A stretch of 64,000 nucleotides of DNA from Streptomyces sp. DSM 15324 (lineage in GTDB: Bacteria; Actinomycetota; Actinomycetes; Streptomycetales; Streptomycetaceae). Of the stretch, positions 8,498 through 17,429 are shown one piece after another. The first letter of the stretch is position 1. Each line of letters opens with the position of its first letter. The notes under the pieces were generated by a model, which saw only the letters and a list, made by a program, of their open reading frames with translations, made no database searches and was not told the DNA's origin. Both the position numbers and the translations under genes were made by a program. The stretch is from positions 170,540 to 234,539 of the forward strand of contig NZ_KQ949034.1 of NCBI RefSeq assembly GCF_001514285.1, in the 5' to 3' direction.

Positions 8498-9328
8498 CTA
8501 GATGAGCCCGTGGTCCTCCAGGTACTCGATCTGCGCCCGTACGGAGAGTTCGGCGGCCGGCCACAGGGAGCGGTCGACGTCGGCGTACACATGGGCGACG
8601 ACGTCGGAGGCGGCGCGGAAGCCGTCCTCGACAGCCGTCTCGACCTGGGCGAGGCGGTGGGCGCGGTGGGCGAGGTAGAACTCCACGGCGCCCTGGGCGT
8701 CCTCCAGGACGGGCCCGTGGCCCGGAAGGACCGTGTGGACGCCGTCGTCGACCGTGAGGGACCTCAGGCGCCGCAGGGAGTCCAGATAGTCGCCCAGCCG
8801 GCCGTCGGGGTGGGCCACGACCGTGGTGCCGCGCCCCAGGATCGTGTCGCCGGTCAGGACGGCCCTGTCCGCCGGGAGGTGGAAGCAGAGCGAGTCGGCG
8901 GTGTGGCCGGGCGTCGGCACGACCCGCAGCTCCAGGCCGCCCAGCGTGATCACGTCACCGGCGCCCAGTCCCTCGTCGCCCAGCCGCAGCGCCGGATCCA
9001 GGGCACGCACGCGCGTACCGGTCAGTTCGGCGAACCGCACGGCGCCCTCGGCGTGGTCGGGGTGGCCGTGGGTGAGCAGGGTCAGGGCGACCCGTTTGCC
9101 GGCCTGTTCGGCGGTGTCCACGACGGCGCGCAGATGGCCGTCGTCCAGCGGGCCCGGATCGATCACGACCGCCAGCTCGGAGCCGGGCTCGGAGACGATC
9201 CAGGTGTTGGTGCCGTCCAGGGTCATCGCGGAGGCGTTCGGCGCGAGGACGTTGACCGCGCGCGCGGTGGCCGGTCCGCTCAGGACGCCGCCGCGGGGCT
9301 GGCCGGGAAGCGCTGCTGCGTCGGTCAT
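8498..9328 (-). CDS. Metallo-beta-lactamase-fold hydrolase
   Basis: A 276-residue MBL-fold hydrolase. The metal-binding motif THGHPDH gives His87, His89, Asp91 and His92; His142 (TPGHTADS) and Asp161 (LTGDTIL) complete the two-metal site. Length and motif layout fit the glyoxalase II/LACTB2-like group, so RNA or thioester hydrolysis are both possible. The ATG at 9328 overlaps the stop of the upstream Nudix gene by 4 bases (ATGA), so it is the last gene of a four-gene operon. A longer in-frame start would run into the Nudix gene and is rejected. Confidence 0.9.
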   Translation of the reverse strand: MTDAAALPGQPRGGVLSGPATARAVNVLAPNASAMTLDGTNTWIVSEPGSELAVVIDPGPLDDGHLRAVVDTAEQAGKRVALTLLTHGHPDHAEGAVRFAELTGTRVRALDPALRLGDEGLGAGDVITLGGLELRVVPTPGHTADSLCFHLPADRAVLTGDTILGRGTTVVAHPDGRLGDYLDSLRRLRSLTVDDGVHTVLPGHGPVLEDAQGAVEFYLAHRAHRLAQVETAVEDGFRAASDVVAHVYADVDRSLWPAAELSVRAQIEYLEDHGLI

Positions 9329-10200
9329 GCGGGGCCTCCACCGGCCGGGATGGGGATGTGCTTGGTGAACTCGCCGTGGCCCGGCCAGCTCAGCACGATC
9401 TCGCCGTCGGTGAGCCGGGCCTCGGCCAGGACGGCGGTCAGATCGCGGCCGGGGGCGGCGGCGAGGGCCTCGGCGGCGGTGGCGTACGGGGCCACCTGGC
9501 GCAGGGTCGCGATCGTGGGCGGCATCATCGTCAGCTCGCCCTTGTCGTAGCCGTCCGCCGCCTCCTGCGGGCGGATCCACACCGTGCGGTCGGCCTCCGT
9601 GGAGGCGTTGCGGGTGCGCTGGCCCTCGGGGAGCGCGGCCACGAAGAACCAGGTGTCATAGCGCCGGGACTCGAACTCGGGGGTGATCCAGCGGGTCCAG
9701 GCGCCGAGCAGGTCGGAGCGCAGGACGAGCCCACGGCGGTCGAGGAACTCGGCGAAGGACAGCTCACGGGCGGCCACGGCCGCGCGGTCCGCCTCCCAGT
9801 CGTCGCCGGTCGTGTCGCCGACGACGGAGTCGGGGTCCGGCCCGGCGAGCAGGACGCCGGCCTCCTCGTACGTCTCCCGTACGGCCGCGCAGACGATCGC
9901 CTGGGCCACCGCCTCCTCGACGCCGAGCCGCTGCGCCCACCACGCGCGCGTGGGGCCCGCCCAGCGCACCAGGCGCTCGTCGTCGCGCGGGTCGACCCCG
10001 CCGCCCGGATACGCGTACGCGCCCCCGGCGAAGGCCATGGAGGCGCGTCTGCGCAGCATGTGGACGAACGTCCCGGCCGGCCCGTCCTTCATGAGCATGA
10101 CGGTGGCCGCGCGTCTGGGTGCGACGGGCGTGAGTGTCCCGTCCGCGAGCGCGCGGATGCGGTCCGGCCAGTCCGAGGGAAACCACTGCCCATTCGCCAT
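9325..10200 (-). CDS. Nudix hydrolase (NUDT19-like)
   Basis: A 291-residue Nudix protein. The box is split, as in the NUDT19/RP2-like group: YAYPGGGVDPRDD, then a 20-30 residue insert, then AAVRETYEEAGVLL. The N-terminus starts MANGQWFPSDWPDR. Human NUDT19 acts on CoA species, but the bacterial substrate is not known. It is third in the operon RidA, Nudix, MBL hydrolase; its stop overlaps the MBL start. A second, unrelated Nudix gene lies 3 kb away. Confidence 0.88.
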   Translation of the reverse strand: MANGQWFPSDWPDRIRALADGTLTPVAPRRAATVMLMKDGPAGTFVHMLRRRASMAFAGGAYAYPGGGVDPRDDERLVRWAGPTRAWWAQRLGVEEAVAQAIVCAAVRETYEEAGVLLAGPDPDSVVGDTTGDDWEADRAAVAARELSFAEFLDRRGLVLRSDLLGAWTRWITPEFESRRYDTWFFVAALPEGQRTRNASTEADRTVWIRPQEAADGYDKGELTMMPPTIATLRQVAPYATAAEALAAAPGRDLTAVLAEARLTDGEIVLSWPGHGEFTKHIPIPAGGGPA

Positions 10201-10272
10201 GGGCGCGAGGCTATCCCCTGGTGAGCGAATGTTCGAGAGGTGCCCGAGGTCAGGGGCACCCCCACGGGCCCG

Positions 10273-10737
10273 TTACGGGGCCAGCTCGACCTGGATCTCG
10301 ACCTCGACCGGGGCGTCCAGCGGCAGCACCGCGACACCGACGGCACTGCGCGCGTGCACGCCCTTGTCGCCGAGGACCGCGCCGAGCAGCTCGCTCGCGC
10401 CGTTGACGACGCCGGGCTGGCCGGTGAAGTCCGAGGCCGAGGCGACGAAGCCGACGACCTTCACCACGCGCGCGACGCGGTCCAGATCACCCGCGACCGA
10501 CTTCACGGCGGCCAGGGCGTTCAGGGCGCAGGTGCGGGCCAGCTCCTTGGCCTCCTCGGGCGTGACCTCGGCGCCGACCTTGCCGGTGACGGGCAGCTTG
10601 CCGTCCACCATGGGCAGCTGACCTGAGGTGAACACGTACGGCCCCGACTGCACGGCGGGCTGGTAGGCCGCGAGCGGCGGCACCACGGCCGGCAGGGTCA
10701 GGCCCAGCTCGGCGAGCTTCGCCTCGACGCCGCTCAT
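10273..10737 (-). CDS. RidA family protein
   Basis: A 154-residue YjgF/RidA-type protein, expected to form trimers and to remove reactive imine/enamine intermediates made by PLP enzymes. Family features include SGPYVFTSGQLPMVDGKLP and the long helix NALAAVKSVAGDLDRV. The C-terminal end (VEVEIQVELAP) matches the family, whose active-site Arg is usually in this region; the usual Cys/Arg signature is not obvious, so imine deaminase activity is uncertain. The ATG at 10737 overlaps the DUF4177 stop (ATGA). Confidence 0.9.
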   Translation of the reverse strand: MSGVEAKLAELGLTLPAVVPPLAAYQPAVQSGPYVFTSGQLPMVDGKLPVTGKVGAEVTPEEAKELARTCALNALAAVKSVAGDLDRVARVVKVVGFVASASDFTGQPGVVNGASELLGAVLGDKGVHARSAVGVAVLPLDAPVEVEIQVELAP

Positions 10738-10892
10738 GCCTTGGCCCGCTTCAGGTAGGCCACGAGCTGCTCGGGGTTGTTCGGCCCGGGAACGACCTGG
10801 ACGAGCTCCCAGCCGTCCTCGCCCCAGGTGTCCAGAATCTGCTTCGTGGCATGGACGAGCAGCGGCACGGTTGCGTATTCCCACTTGGTCAT
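10734..10892 (-). CDS. DUF4177 family small protein
   Basis: A 52-residue ORF beginning MTKWEYATVPLLVHATKQIL and containing DTWGEDGWELVQVVPG. This W-E-Y ... G-W-E-L-V pattern is the DUF4177 signature. It is the first gene of the operon with RidA (4-base overlap). The family has no known function; it may be a small beta-rich protein. Its promoter would lie between this gene and the divergent ArsA gene. Confidence 0.85.
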   Translation of the reverse strand: MTKWEYATVPLLVHATKQILDTWGEDGWELVQVVPGPNNPEQLVAYLKRAKA

Positions 10893-10957
10893 GGGGCGAC
10901 TTTATCCGCTGTCGCACGGGGGCTCCCGTACAGGCCGGGCGGCTGGTTCAGGACCGG

Positions 10958-11001
10958 TTGTCCACAGGCCATGTGGCCGATACCGGCCCCCGTTGTCCAC
11001 A
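10958..11001 (+). promoter_or_regulatory. Two perfect DnaA boxes upstream of the ArsA operon
   Basis: TTGTCCACA, the streptomycete DnaA box consensus, is present at 10958-10966 and 10993-11001 in the same orientation and 35 bp apart. They lie in the 152-bp region between the DUF4177 operon and the ArsA genes, within 90 bp of the first ArsA start. They could tie either promoter to DnaA. Confidence 0.5.
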
Positions 11002-11044
11002 GCCTCCCGATTGCCTCGGGCACGGACTGGTTACGCTCGAAGAC

Positions 11045-12022
11045 GTGAGCAGGCTCCAGGTCGTCAGCGGCAAGGGCGGGACCGGAAAGACGACGGTCGC
11101 CGCCGCACTAGCGCTGGCCCTCGCCACGGCAGGGAAGCGGACGCTTCTCGTCGAGGTGGAGGGTCGGCAGGGCATCGCGCAGCTCTTCGAGACAGAGGCG
11201 TTGCCCTATGAGGAACGCAAGATCGCCGTCGCACCGGGCGGCGGTGAGGTCTACGCGCTCGCCATCGATCCCGAACTGGCCCTTCTGGACTACCTCCAGA
11301 TGTTCTACAAGCTGGGGAGCGCCGGACGGGCCCTGAAGAAGCTGGGCGCGATCGACTTCGCCACCACCATCGCTCCCGGGCTGAGGGACGTCCTCCTCAC
11401 CGGCAAGGCGTGCGAGGCGGTCCGGCGCAAGGACAGGAACGGGCGGTTCGTGTACGACTACGTCGTCATGGACGCCCCGCCGACCGGTCGCGTCACCCGC
11501 TTTTTGAACGTCAACGACGAGGTGGCGGGGCTGGCCAAGATCGGCCCGATACACAATCAGGCGCAGGCCGTGATGAGGGTGCTGAAGTCGCCGGAGACGG
11601 CCGTGCACCTGGTCGCGCTGCTCGAGGAGATGCCGGTCCAGGAGACCGCGGACGGCATCGCCGAGCTGCGGGCGGCGAAGCTGCCGGTGGGCCGGGTGAT
11701 CGTCAACATGGTGCGGCCCGAGGTGTTGGACACGGATGGGCTGGAACTCGTACGAACCGTGACACGTTCATCCATCGCACGGTCGTTGTCCGCGGCCGGG
11801 CTGGGTGGGGCGCGGCGTGGCGGGCACGCCGAGCGGCTGGTGGACCCGCTCCTGCAGCAGGCCGAGGAGTACGCCGAGCGGCACGCACTGGAGCAGGAGC
11901 AGCGGGCGGTGCTGGGCGAGCTGGGCCTGCCGCTGCACGAACTGCCACTGCTCGCCGAGGGAATGGATCTGGCGGGCCTGTACGACCTCGCCACCGAGCT
12001 GCGCAAGCAGCAGATCGCATGA
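11045..12022 (+). CDS. ArsA/GET3-type ATPase, first of a pair
   Basis: A 325-residue soluble ATPase of the ArsA/GET3 family. The deviant Walker A motif GKGGTGKTT is at residues 9-17, and DAPPTGRVTRFL holds the switch II-like region. The GTG at 11045 is chosen since the P-loop must be close to the N-terminus. It overlaps nothing upstream and is followed after 10 bp by a second ArsA gene, so the two products probably form a heterodimer or a pair like the N and C halves of ArsA. There is no arsB-like pump nearby. I recall the same pair next to wblA in other streptomycetes. Confidence 0.9.
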   Translation: MSRLQVVSGKGGTGKTTVAAALALALATAGKRTLLVEVEGRQGIAQLFETEALPYEERKIAVAPGGGEVYALAIDPELALLDYLQMFYKLGSAGRALKKLGAIDFATTIAPGLRDVLLTGKACEAVRRKDRNGRFVYDYVVMDAPPTGRVTRFLNVNDEVAGLAKIGPIHNQAQAVMRVLKSPETAVHLVALLEEMPVQETADGIAELRAAKLPVGRVIVNMVRPEVLDTDGLELVRTVTRSSIARSLSAAGLGGARRGGHAERLVDPLLQQAEEYAERHALEQEQRAVLGELGLPLHELPLLAEGMDLAGLYDLATELRKQQIA

Positions 12023-12032
12023 GGGGGACGGA

Positions 12033-13418
12033 ATGAGTCGGGACCAGGGCCAGGCACAGCACCGGCTCTCCCCTGCGCGCGTGCTCGATCTCGACCCGCT
12101 GCTCGACGACCCGGCGACCCGGATCGTGGTGTGCTGCGGTTCCGGCGGGGTCGGCAAGACGACGACGGCGGCGGCGCTGGGTCTCAGGGCGGCCGAGCGG
12201 GGCCGCAAGGTGGTGGTGCTCACCATCGACCCGGCGCGCCGGCTCGCCCAGTCGATGGGCATCGACTCGCTCGACAACACCCCGCGCCGCGTCAAGGGCG
12301 TCGAGGGCGACGGCGAGTTGCACGCGATGATGCTCGACATGAAGCGCACGTTCGACGAGATCGTCGAGGCGCACGCGGATCCGGAGCGGGCGTCCGCGAT
12401 CCTGTCGAACCCCTTCTACCAGTCGCTCTCCGCCGGTTTCGCCGGCACGCAGGAGTACATGGCGATGGAGAAGCTGGGGCAGCTGCGCGCCCGGGACGAG
12501 TGGGACCTGATCGTGGTCGACACTCCCCCGTCCCGCTCGGCGCTGGACTTCCTGGACGCGCCGAAGCGGCTGGGTTCGTTCCTGGACGGCAAGCTGATCC
12601 GGGTCCTGCTCGCACCCGCGAAGGTCGGCGGCCGCGCGGGGATGAAGTTCCTGAACGTCGGGATGTCGATGATGACCGGCGCGCTCGGCAAGCTGCTGGG
12701 CGGACAGCTGCTGAAGGACGTGCAGACGTTCGTGGCGGCGATGGACTCGATGTTCGGCGGGTTCCGCACGCGCGCGGACGCCACCTACAAGCTGCTCCAG
12801 GCCCCGGGGACGGCGTTCCTCGTCGTGGCGGCCCCCGAGCGGGACGCGCTGCGGGAGGCCGCGTACTTCGTGGAGCGGCTGGCCGCCGAGAGCATGCCGC
12901 TGGCCGGTCTGGTGCTCAACCGGGTCCATGGCAGCGGTGCGGCCCAGCTGTCCGCCGAGCGGGCGCTCGCAGCCGCGGAGAACCTCGACCTGGCCCACAC
13001 CGAGACAGAGGACGAAGCGGAGACGGGGGTGGAAAATCTTGAAGACCCCCGCATTGTGGATCAGGACGGCGGGAAAGCTGGACTTCGTAACTCTCCCGAC
13101 CCGCACGGCAGTTCAGAACCACCCGCAACCGAGCCCGCACCCGAACCCGCCACCGGCCCCGCGACCGCCCCGGGTTCCGGCTCCTCCCCCAGCGCAGATC
13201 AGCTGACCGCAGGCCTGCTGAGGCTGCACGCCGAGCGTATGCACCTGCTCTCCCGTGAGCAGCGCACCCGTGACCGCTTCACCGCCCTCCATCCGGAGGT
13301 GGCGGTGGCCGAAGTGGCGGCGCTGCCCGGTGACGTACACGACCTCGCTGGGCTGCGGGACATCGGCAATCGGCTCGCGTCCCCTCGGCCGGAGCTTCCC
13401 GAGGCCGGCGACGACTGA
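12033..13418 (+). CDS. ArsA/GET3-type ATPase, second of a pair, with long linker
   Basis: A 461-residue partner of the preceding ATPase. The P-loop CGSGGVGKTTT spans residues 35-45 and DTPPSRSALDFLDAP is the switch region. It differs from the first by a disordered acidic/Pro/Ala insertion near residues 330-395 (repeated P-E-P-A-type sequence), followed by a C-terminal helical segment. The ATG at 12033 has AGGGGGACGGA upstream. Substrate is unknown: a role in membrane protein handling or ion-linked transport would be family inference only. Confidence 0.9.
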   Translation: MSRDQGQAQHRLSPARVLDLDPLLDDPATRIVVCCGSGGVGKTTTAAALGLRAAERGRKVVVLTIDPARRLAQSMGIDSLDNTPRRVKGVEGDGELHAMMLDMKRTFDEIVEAHADPERASAILSNPFYQSLSAGFAGTQEYMAMEKLGQLRARDEWDLIVVDTPPSRSALDFLDAPKRLGSFLDGKLIRVLLAPAKVGGRAGMKFLNVGMSMMTGALGKLLGGQLLKDVQTFVAAMDSMFGGFRTRADATYKLLQAPGTAFLVVAAPERDALREAAYFVERLAAESMPLAGLVLNRVHGSGAAQLSAERALAAAENLDLAHTETEDEAETGVENLEDPRIVDQDGGKAGLRNSPDPHGSSEPPATEPAPEPATGPATAPGSGSSPSADQLTAGLLRLHAERMHLLSREQRTRDRFTALHPEVAVAEVAALPGDVHDLAGLRDIGNRLASPRPELPEAGDD

Positions 13419-13500
13419 AGCCCGCCCAACGGTTGAAGCCGCCCGACGACTGAAGGCGCCCGACGGTCGAAGCCGCCCATGACTGAAGGCGCCCGATGGC
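13414..13500 (+). repeat. Degenerate 17-bp tandem repeats after the ArsA pair
   Basis: About five imperfect copies of a 17-base unit around TGAAGSCGCCCGACG fill the space between the ArsA stop and wblA. The first copy overlaps the ArsA stop. No coding or terminator function is evident. Confidence 0.55.
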
Positions 13501-13573
13501 CGCCCGCGCAGACCGAACGCGTCCGAGACCGCCGAAGCCGAACAGGAAGGCCCCCCGTACGGAAGGGCTCTTC

Positions 13574-13912
13574 TCAGCTGACCGCCGCGTAGTTCTCGTA
13601 CATCTCGTCGTCGTCGAGCGACACGATGCCCGAGCCGCGCTCGTACTCCGAGCGCGCGGTCTCCAGCAGCCGGCGCCACGAGGTGACGGTCGGCCGCCTG
13701 CGCAGCAGAGCGCGGCGCTCGCGCTCCGTCATGCCTCCCCACACACCGAACTCGACGCGGTTGTCGAGCGCGTCGGCCAGACATTCGGTGCGTACCGGGC
13801 ATCCGGTGCACACCGCCTTGGCCCTGTTCTGCGCTGCTCCCTGAACGAACAGTTCATCCGGATCGGTAGTGCGGCAGGCGGCCTGCGCACTCCAGTCGGT
13901 AACCCAGCCCAT
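13574..13912 (-). CDS. wblA: WhiB-like regulator WblA
   Basis: A 112-residue WhiB-family iron-sulfur protein. Cysteines 13, 35, 38 and 44 (C-X21-C-X2-C-X5-C) bind the 4Fe-4S cluster, and GVWGG is at residues 56-60, followed by a basic segment that contacts DNA. The start MGWVTDWSAQAAC is chosen over an ATG 57 bp upstream because it has GGAGAGG in front and gives the length I recall for WblA. Neighbours (ArsA pair, class A PBP) match the wblA locus. WblA represses antibiotic production and is needed for aerial development in streptomycetes. Confidence 0.9.
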   Translation of the reverse strand: MGWVTDWSAQAACRTTDPDELFVQGAAQNRAKAVCTGCPVRTECLADALDNRVEFGVWGGMTERERRALLRRRPTVTSWRRLLETARSEYERGSGIVSLDDDEMYENYAAVS

Positions 13913-14319
13913 ACCGGCGCCGTCCTCTCCCGAATCGAGGCTCCCCCACGGCGGCAGCGGCATATTCACCGCCGCCAGTTGAGGACGTTACGGAAGGTGG
14001 GCACAGCGCAACACCCCCTTCGGGCCCAATCTTGAATGGCCCGAACGGACTATGGGTAAGCGGCAGATCACCCGGGGGAGTGAGCCTGCGACATGCGTGA
14101 CCTTCCCGGCAAACGGGACAGTTCACTTGGGCCACAACGGACGCCGGATGACACACAAGGCGGATTCGGGCACGCCCCCACGGAAAAAGTCGGGGAACCT
14201 CCGGAACGATTCGGGGTCGCCGGACGTATTGATACGTGGCCCTACTGCTGTGACAGTTGGGAGCAGCTTAGGCCAAGGCATTGACGCGTGTCCGGCGAAT
14301 GAGAACGTAGGCTGCCCCC
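13913..14319. promoter_or_regulatory. Divergent control region of wblA and the PBP gene
   Basis: This 407-bp non-coding region separates wblA from the PBP gene and must hold both promoters. It includes a perfect dyad ACGTAT-TG-ATACGT (14224-14237) and a TTGACG at 14281-14286 that could be a -35 element for the PBP gene. The wblA side is long enough for a leader with regulatory structure. No ORF here is convincing. Confidence 0.55.
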
Positions 14320-16638
14320 ATGCCAAACAAGCGCTCGGGCGGTGGCCTGTCCGCCACGCAGCAGGCCGCCAAGTTCCTCGGTGTCAGTGTCCTCTCCGGA
14401 GCCGTGCTGGCGGGCATCGCGCTGCCCGCGTTCGGCGCCCTGGGGCTGGCCGCCAAGGGGTCGGTCGAGTCGTTCGACGAACTCCCGGCCAACCTGAAGA
14501 CACCGCCGCTGAGCCAGCGCACCACGATCCTCGACTCCGAGGGCGGCCAGATCGCCACGGTCTACTCCCGTGACCGCACGGTGGTCGACCTCAAGAACAT
14601 CTCGCCGTTCATGCAGAAGGCGATCGTCGCGATCGAGGACTCGCGCTTCTACCAGCACGGCGCGATCGACCTCAAGGGCGTCCTGCGCGCCCTCAACAAG
14701 AACGTGCAGAGCAGCGGCGTCTCCCAGGGCGCCTCGACGCTCACCCAGCAGTATGTGAAGAACGTCTTCGTGGAGGAGGCCGGCGACGACCCGACGAAGG
14801 TCGCGCAGGCCACCCAGCAGACCATCGGCCGCAAGATCAAGGAGCTGAAGTACGCGATCCAGGTCGAGGAGGAGCTCGGCAAGAAGAAGATCCTCGAGAA
14901 CTACCTGAACATCACGTTCTTCGGCCAGCAGGCCTACGGCGTCGAGGCGGCCTCCCAGCGCTACTTCTCCACGCACGCCAAGGACCTCACCCTCCCGCAG
15001 GCCGCCCTGCTGGCCGGCATCGTCCAGTCCCCGAGCCGCTACGACCCGGTCAACGACGCGACCGAGGCCACCAAGCGCCGTAACACCGTGCTCCAGCGCA
15101 TGGCCGAGGTGGGCGACATCTCGGAGGCCGAGGCCGCCAAGGCGCAGAAGGCCCCGCTGGGCCTGAAGGTCACCCAGCCGAAGAACGGCTGCATCACCGC
15201 CGTCCAGGGCGCCAGCTTCTTCTGCAAGTACGTCGAGCGGGTCTTCCTCAGCGACCCGGTCTTCGGCAGGACGAAGGAGGCGCGGGCCAAGCTCTGGAAC
15301 CAGGGCGGTCTGTCCATCCGGACGACCCTCGAACCGCAGGCCCAGCAATCCGTCCAGGCCAGCCTGAAGAAGCACGTCTACAAGTCGGACAAGGTCGCGG
15401 CGGCCGCCACGCTCGTCGAGCCCGGCACCGGCAAGATCCTCGGCATGGGCCAGTCCAAGCCGTACGGCTACGGCAAGAACGAGACCGAGTACAACTACTC
15501 GGTCAACGCCTCCATGGGCGGCTCGAACTTCGGCTTCCCGACCGGATCGACCTTCAAGCCGTTCGTGGCCGCGGCCGCGATCGAGGAGGGCCGCCCGGCC
15601 AACCAGACGTACTCGGCGCCGTACGAGATGGCGTACCCCGAGACCGTCCAGACGTGCAGCGGCAAGTCCTGGCGCAACGACGGCGGCTACAAGCTGGAGA
15701 ACGAGAGCGAGTCCGAGAAGGGCCCGTACGACCTGCAGACCGCCATGGCGAAGTCGGTCAACACCTACTTCGTGCAGATGCTCGCCGACATCGGCATGTG
15801 CCCCGTGGTGAAGATGACCGACGCCCTCGGCGTGGTCCAGGGCAACGGCGACAAGGTCCCCGAGGTGCCGTCCTCGATGACCCTCGGTTCGACCGGCCTG
15901 TCCCCCCTCACCATGGCGAGCGCGTACGCGGCCTTCGCCAGCCGGGGCATGTACTGCACCCCGATCGCCATCGAGTCGATCACCCAGACCGTCGGCGGCA
16001 AGAAGAAGTCGCTGGAGGTCCCGAAGTCGACCTGCTCGCGGGCAATGAGCGAGAAGACCGCGGACACCATCAACACCCTGCTCAGCGGTGTGATCGACTC
16101 CGGTACGGGCCAGCAGGCCGGCCTCTCCGGCCGCGCCAACGCCGGTAAGACCGGTACCACGGACTCCCGCAAGAACGCCTGGTTCGTCGGCTACACCCCG
16201 AACCTCGCGGGCGCCGTCTGGGTCGGCAGCGCCACCCAGAAGGTGCAGATGACCGACATCTACATCGGCGGCGTCTACCACCCGCAGGTCTACGGCGGTG
16301 ACACCCCCGGCCCGATCTGGCGCGACGCCATGAACGGCGCCCTGGAGGGCAAGGGGGCCCCGGACTTCCACACCGTCTTCATCCCGCGCGACAACCCGGG
16401 CAAGGGCGACGACGACAACAGCGACGACAACAACAACGGCAACGGCAACGGGAACAACGGCGGCGGGAACAACGGCGGCGGCAACGGCTTCATCGGCGGC
16501 CTCTTCGACGGCGGCACGTCCAACGGCACGTCGTCCGACGGCGGTGCCTCCTCGACCGGCGGCGACACCTCGACCGACTTCGGCAACCTGTTCCAGGGCA
16601 ACGGCAACGGCAATGGGGGCGGCCGCGGCCGGGGCTGA
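14320..16638 (+). CDS. Class A penicillin-binding protein (transglycosylase/transpeptidase)
   Basis: A 772-residue bifunctional peptidoglycan synthase anchored by one N-terminal helix (about 18-45). The GT51 domain has the catalytic Glu106 in IEDSRFYQHGAID. The transpeptidase domain has SxxK at Ser410-Lys413 (STFK), SVN at 479-481 and KTGTT at 610-614. There are no PASTA repeats. The last 75 residues are a flexible Asn/Gly/Asp/Ser tail. It probably acts in cell-wall growth or sporulation septa. It is divergent from wblA, as I recall in other streptomycetes. Confidence 0.95.
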   Translation: MPNKRSGGGLSATQQAAKFLGVSVLSGAVLAGIALPAFGALGLAAKGSVESFDELPANLKTPPLSQRTTILDSEGGQIATVYSRDRTVVDLKNISPFMQKAIVAIEDSRFYQHGAIDLKGVLRALNKNVQSSGVSQGASTLTQQYVKNVFVEEAGDDPTKVAQATQQTIGRKIKELKYAIQVEEELGKKKILENYLNITFFGQQAYGVEAASQRYFSTHAKDLTLPQAALLAGIVQSPSRYDPVNDATEATKRRNTVLQRMAEVGDISEAEAAKAQKAPLGLKVTQPKNGCITAVQGASFFCKYVERVFLSDPVFGRTKEARAKLWNQGGLSIRTTLEPQAQQSVQASLKKHVYKSDKVAAAATLVEPGTGKILGMGQSKPYGYGKNETEYNYSVNASMGGSNFGFPTGSTFKPFVAAAAIEEGRPANQTYSAPYEMAYPETVQTCSGKSWRNDGGYKLENESESEKGPYDLQTAMAKSVNTYFVQMLADIGMCPVVKMTDALGVVQGNGDKVPEVPSSMTLGSTGLSPLTMASAYAAFASRGMYCTPIAIESITQTVGGKKKSLEVPKSTCSRAMSEKTADTINTLLSGVIDSGTGQQAGLSGRANAGKTGTTDSRKNAWFVGYTPNLAGAVWVGSATQKVQMTDIYIGGVYHPQVYGGDTPGPIWRDAMNGALEGKGAPDFHTVFIPRDNPGKGDDDNSDDNNNGNGNGNNGGGNNGGGNGFIGGLFDGGTSNGTSSDGGASSTGGDTSTDFGNLFQGNGNGNGGGRGRG

Positions 16639-16669
16639 GAACCGCACCACTGGCCGGCGAACGATGACC

Positions 16670-16722
16670 GGCGACCGGTAGGCGGTAATCGGTAGGCGGT
16701 AGGCGGTAAGCGGTAAGCCGGT
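16670..16722 (+). repeat. Short GGCGGTA repeats after the PBP gene
   Basis: Several direct copies of (C)GGTAGGCGGTAA-like heptamers follow the PBP stop. They look like slippage-derived filler between the gene and its terminator. Confidence 0.5.
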
Positions 16723-16740
16723 GGTACTCGGTACACATGG

Positions 16741-16806
16741 GAACGGCCCCTGCCCCTCGTACGGCGCACAGAGCAGTGCGTGCGGTACGAGGAGCAGGGG
16801 CCGTTC
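16741..16806. terminator. 22-bp stem-loop between convergent PBP and GatB/YqeY genes
   Basis: Bases 16741-16762 and 16785-16806 pair over 22 bp with a single mismatch, and the 22-base loop contains a further short stem. The site is between two convergent genes, so it probably stops both transcripts. Confidence 0.75.
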
Positions 16807-16862
16807 GCGGGTACGGCGCCCCGAGGCCGCGGCGTGCGGCTGCGGCTGAGCCGGGGCCGGGA

Positions 16863-17327
16863 TCAGCCCGCGAGCAGCTTCTTGACGACCGCGGCGACGC
16901 GCCCGCCCTCCGCCAGCCCCGCCACCTTCGGGTTCACGATCTTCATGACGGCGCCCATGGCCCGCGGCCCCTCGGCGCCCGCCGCCTTCGCCTCCTCGAC
17001 GGCCTGGGCGACGATGTCGTTCAGCTCCTCGTCGCTGAGCTGCTTCGGCAGGTACGCGGCGAGCACCACGCCCTCCGCCTTCTCCCGCTCGGCGGACTCG
17101 GGGCGACCACCCTGTGCGAAGGCGTCGGCGGCCTCGCGGCGCTTCTTCGCCTCTCGGGTGATCACCTTCTGCACCTCGTCGTCGGAGAGCTCACGCTTCT
17201 CCTTGCCCGCGACCTCCTCCTTGGTGATCGCGGCGAGCGTCAGCCGGAGCGTCGAGGAGCGCAGCTCGTCGCGCTCCTTGATCGCGGCGTTGAGGTCTTC
17301 CTGAAGCTTCGACTTGAGCGTGGTCAT
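16863..17327 (-). CDS. GatB/YqeY domain protein
   Basis: A 154-residue helical protein of the YqeY family, related to the tail domain of the GatB amidotransferase subunit. The N-terminal helix MTTLKSKLQEDLNAAIKERDE and the segment YLPKQLSDEELNDIV are characteristic. The family may touch tRNA or tRNA-dependent amidation, but no activity is proven. It stands alone, convergent with the PBP gene and divergent from the metallophosphoesterase. Confidence 0.9.
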   Translation of the reverse strand: MTTLKSKLQEDLNAAIKERDELRSSTLRLTLAAITKEEVAGKEKRELSDDEVQKVITREAKKRREAADAFAQGGRPESAEREKAEGVVLAAYLPKQLSDEELNDIVAQAVEEAKAAGAEGPRAMGAVMKIVNPKVAGLAEGGRVAAVVKKLLAG

Positions 17328-17429
17328 GGAGGTGATTGTCGCAGGTGCGGCCGCCCCGACGCCCGCTCATTTCGGGGGCGGGGCAGACGGGGTGTCAGCC
17401 GGGCCCAACGGGTCTGACACGATGGAGGC

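Noticed and set aside
14242-16650. 802-residue open frame on the minus strand
   Set aside because: It is the antisense shadow of the PBP gene, whose catalytic motifs are all on the plus strand; high G+C opens antisense frames.
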